Assembly (NCBI GenBank): GCA_937873245.1
Contig: CALMVY010000144.1
Coordinates: 1-18,232, forward strand
DNA from: an uncultured Arthrobacter sp.
Lineage (GTDB): Bacteria > Actinomycetota > Actinomycetes > Actinomycetales > Micrococcaceae
Direction: 5' to 3'
Length of the DNA: 18,232 bases
Positions 16,987 to 18,232 of this stretch are shown here, in pieces. The notes beneath the pieces are model-generated. The model was given only the letters and a program-made list of their open reading frames with translations. It did no database searches and was not told the origin of the DNA. How positions within the stretch are numbered: the first letter of the stretch is position 1; each line of letters opens with the position of its first letter. Made by a program: the position numbers and the translations under genes.

Positions 16987-17246
16987 AACTTGATCCTTCC
17001 GTAGTCCCCATCCGGCAGGGGATTACCGCTGCCGATCCGGGATCTGGGCCAGCGGGTTTCTGGCCGCCTGCAGGCCTTTCGACGAGTCCTTGTGGACTAT
17101 GTTGCAGGTCACATTCCAGAGGAAACTATCACATGGACTCTGCCGCCGAATGTCGCACGCCCCGTCATTCCGCGAGTCAGGTATCAGATCGTTATGAATA
17201 ATTCACGGGAATGGATTTGTTGCGGCCCCCACCGGGTGGGTCCGGC
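16987..17246 (-). promoter_or_regulatory. Upstream control region of the peptide operon
   Basis: Read on the minus strand, this region holds from 5' to 3': an AT-rich palindrome TGAAT-A-ATTCA (17195-17205); a -10-like TAGTTT (17128-17123) without a convincing -35; an inverted repeat AGTCC-TTGT-GGACT (17085-17098), an operator candidate; and two overlapping hairpins. The first hairpin pairs CGGCAG (17013-17018) with CTGCCG (17029-17034). The second pairs TCCCC (17005-17009) with GGGGA (17018-17022). They share bases, so only one can form. The second lies just before the leader ORF's ribosome binding site. The promoter position is unsure. Confidence 0.45.
17223..17244 (-). terminator. Hairpin after the right-hand TetR gene
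   Basis: CCCAC (17228-17232) pairs with GTGGG (17236-17240) around CGG, with outer CGG/CCG pairing (17223-17225 with 17242-17244) across a small internal loop. It begins right after the TetR stop codon. There is no U-run, so termination strength is uncertain. Confidence 0.4.
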
Positions 17247-17852
17247 CTAGGCCTCTCGCACCACGCGCGAGACGAGTTCCCGCCACGACGCGGCGAGCCG
17301 CTGCGGGGAAATCTGGTGCACGCGGACGGCATGCAGGATCCGCTCCGGCTCCAGGACGGCGCTCAGCGAGGTGGCCATCAGCCAGGGGTCCGTCGTGACT
17401 CCCGCCTCCCGCAGCAGCATCTCCAGGTGCCGGTGCCAGAGCACGGCCGCCGGCACGTCGAACCGGTTGTAGGCCGATACGTCTGCCGCCCGTGCCAGCT
17501 CGCCGAATTCCAGCACCCAGGCAATGCGCTCCTCACCAAAGGCGATGAGCCTCTCCCGCGGCGGGGCGCCGGGGCCGAGCGGCGGCGGGCCGAACATAAA
17601 GCGGCCCTGGAACTGTGCCTCTGCGTCGCTCAGCAGGGTCATCATGAGTCCTGCCCGGCTGCCGAACCGCCGGAACACCGTTCCCTTGCCCACGCCGGCC
17701 CGCTGTGCCAGCGTGCCCATGGTCAGGCCGTCCGCCCCGCATTCCTCGATGAGTTCCCGGGCAGCACGGAGCAGCAGCTCGCGGTTCCGTGCGGCGTCGC
17801 GGCGTTCCGGCTCCAGGCCGGGGCGGATTGGGATGAGGCTCACACGGCACAT
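17247..17852 (-). CDS. TetR-family regulator divergent from an FMN reductase gene
   Basis: A 201-residue repressor-type protein. The DNA-binding domain is typical: NRELLLRAARELIEECGADG (23-42), then LTMGTLAQRAGVGKGTVFRR (43-62) and FGSRAGLMMTLL. The C-terminal domain (about 90-201) is a helical effector-binding part with no assignable ligand. It is divergent from an NADPH-dependent FMN reductase gene, with a palindrome between them, so it probably represses that gene and itself. Two starts are possible: ATG 17852, or GTG 17843, which sits 7 bases after a TAGAAT box and would be leaderless (198 residues). The three residues that differ carry no conserved feature. A longer extension to 17942 crosses the operator and is rejected. 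Confidence 0.88.
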   Translation of the reverse strand: MCRVSLIPIRPGLEPERRDAARNRELLLRAARELIEECGADGLTMGTLAQRAGVGKGTVFRRFGSRAGLMMTLLSDAEAQFQGRFMFGPPPLGPGAPPRERLIAFGEERIAWVLEFGELARAADVSAYNRFDVPAAVLWHRHLEMLLREAGVTTDPWLMATSLSAVLEPERILHAVRVHQISPQRLAASWRELVSRVVREA

Positions 17853-17855
17853 TCT
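17850..17855 (-). promoter_or_regulatory. -10 box TAGAAT of the right-hand TetR gene
   Basis: On the minus strand TAGAAT (17855-17850) overlaps the ATG at 17852 and ends 7 bases before an in-frame GTG at 17843. If this box is used, the GTG is the true, leaderless start. The matching -35 position falls in the palindrome at 17871-17890. Confidence 0.4.
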
Positions 17856-17870
17856 AGACCCGGGGAATAG

Positions 17871-17890
17871 AAGCGGACCGCAGTCCGTTT
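17871..17890. promoter_or_regulatory. Probable TetR operator, AAGCGGAC-CGCA-GTCCGTTT
   Basis: CGGAC (17874-17878) and GTCCG (17883-17887) form a perfect inverted repeat around CGCA, and the match extends to AA/TT on the outside with one imperfect position (G/T). It sits in the divergent gap, over the expected -35 of the TetR gene and next to a -35-like TTGATC (17890-17895) for the reductase gene. That is the usual place for a TetR site controlling both genes. Confidence 0.65.
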
Positions 17891-17900
17891 TGATCAGTGA

Positions 17901-17916
17901 AGGCCGGAAAAGGCCT
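17901..17916 (+). promoter_or_regulatory. Small hairpin upstream of the FMN reductase gene
   Basis: AGGCC (17901-17905) pairs with GGCCT (17912-17916) around GGAAAA. It lies 51 bases before the reductase start, probably in or near its 5' leader. A function is not evident. Confidence 0.3.
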
Positions 17917-17967
17917 CCATCATCAGCCAGCCGCAGGACCACAGCGGCGCGACACCTAGGAGTTCAC

Positions 17968-18232
17968 ATGTCCAAGAACACCGTACTCACCCTGGTCGGC
18001 AGCCTGCGCGCCGATTCCACCAACCAGAAGCTCGCCGAAGCCATCCAGCTGAACGCGCCGGAGCAGGTTGAGGTGCTCATCCACGACAGCCTCGGCAACA
18101 TCCCGTTCTACAACGAGGACATCGACGTCGAAGGCCAGGTCCCTGCCGCCGCAGCCGCCCTGCGCGCCGCCGCGAACGACGCCGACACCCTGCTCCTGGT
18201 CACCCCGGAGCACAACGGCACGGTTCCCGCCT
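17968..18232 (+). CDS. NADPH-dependent FMN reductase / quinone reductase family, N-terminal part (cut by window edge)
   Basis: A flavodoxin-like oxidoreductase that uses NAD(P)H to reduce FMN, quinones or metal oxyanions such as chromate. The first 88 codons are present. The FMN phosphate loop is VLTLVGSLRADSTNQKLAEA (6-25, GSLRADS at 11-17). The second flavin-contact motif TLLLVTPEHNGTVPA (74-88) matches the usual TPEYNGS-P pattern with His in place of Tyr. The ATG has AGGAG six bases upstream (17958-17962), so it is translated from a normal leader. Control by the divergent TetR protein is likely. The exact electron acceptor cannot be read from the sequence. Confidence 0.9.
   Translation, partial: MSKNTVLTLVGSLRADSTNQKLAEAIQLNAPEQVEVLIHDSLGNIPFYNEDIDVEGQVPAAAAALRAAANDADTLLLVTPEHNGTVPA

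Noticed and set aside
17133..17201. A 22-codon plus-strand ORF (MDSAAECRTPRHSASQ...) with GAGGAA upstream
   Set aside because: It lies in the upstream control region of the minus-strand operon, is followed by no co-directional gene until 17968, and has no feature beyond a chance ribosome-binding-like sequence.
17852..17942. Longer N-terminus of the right-hand TetR protein
   Set aside because: The extension runs across the palindromic operator and promoter, and TetR proteins normally start shortly before the first helix.

Overview
The window is GC-rich chromosomal DNA from an actinobacterium. Arthrobacter or a close relative in the Micrococcaceae is my best guess. The reasons are strong third-position G/C bias with long antisense shadow ORFs, GTG starts, TANNNT -10 boxes placed 6-7 bases before start codons (leaderless transcripts), a fused dipeptide-ABC ATPase, and the mix of gene families. 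I see no tRNA, rRNA, CRISPR array, insertion sequence, integrase or phage gene. Both ends cut through genes.

Left region (1-6172), sugar-alcohol PTS. A partial GNAT acetyltransferase leaves the left edge. Behind it lie two long hairpins, one of them a perfect 26-bp stem. The minus-strand group TetR regulator, mtlA (mannitol EIICBA), mtlD (mannitol-1-phosphate 5-dehydrogenase) follows. ptsI (Enzyme I) runs divergently from the TetR gene. The shared 120-bp promoter region holds a 15-bp operator-like palindrome placed over the TetR gene's own promoter, a CRP/GlxR-like box and a 5' leader hairpin for ptsI. Together these genes give phosphoenolpyruvate-driven mannitol uptake, then oxidation to fructose-6-phosphate. 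HPr is not in the window.

Middle region (6173-10755). An excisionase-type helix-turn-helix protein that resembles PIN-toxin antitoxins but has no toxin beside it, and a small two-helix membrane protein, are followed by a PucR-family regulator divergent from ald (alanine dehydrogenase). This pairing recalls AdeR/ald of Bacillus subtilis. Behind ald lies a block of nested inverted repeats, then a minus-strand Gfo/Idh/MocA oxidoreductase.

Right region (10806-18232). A minus-strand dipeptide/oligopeptide ABC operon runs permease B, permease C, fused double ATPase, lipoprotein binding protein, and ends at a strong hairpin. A 30-codon leader ORF with a good ribosome binding site sits just upstream of the first permease, which lacks one of its own; two mutually exclusive hairpins precede that ORF. 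At the right edge a TetR regulator is divergent from a partial NADPH-dependent FMN reductase gene, with a palindromic operator between them.

No wholly new multi-gene system is evident. The most unusual items are the opp leader ORF with alternative hairpins, the 57-base perfect palindrome, TetR-type control of a mannitol PTS, and the recurrent leaderless promoters, most of them on regulatory genes.
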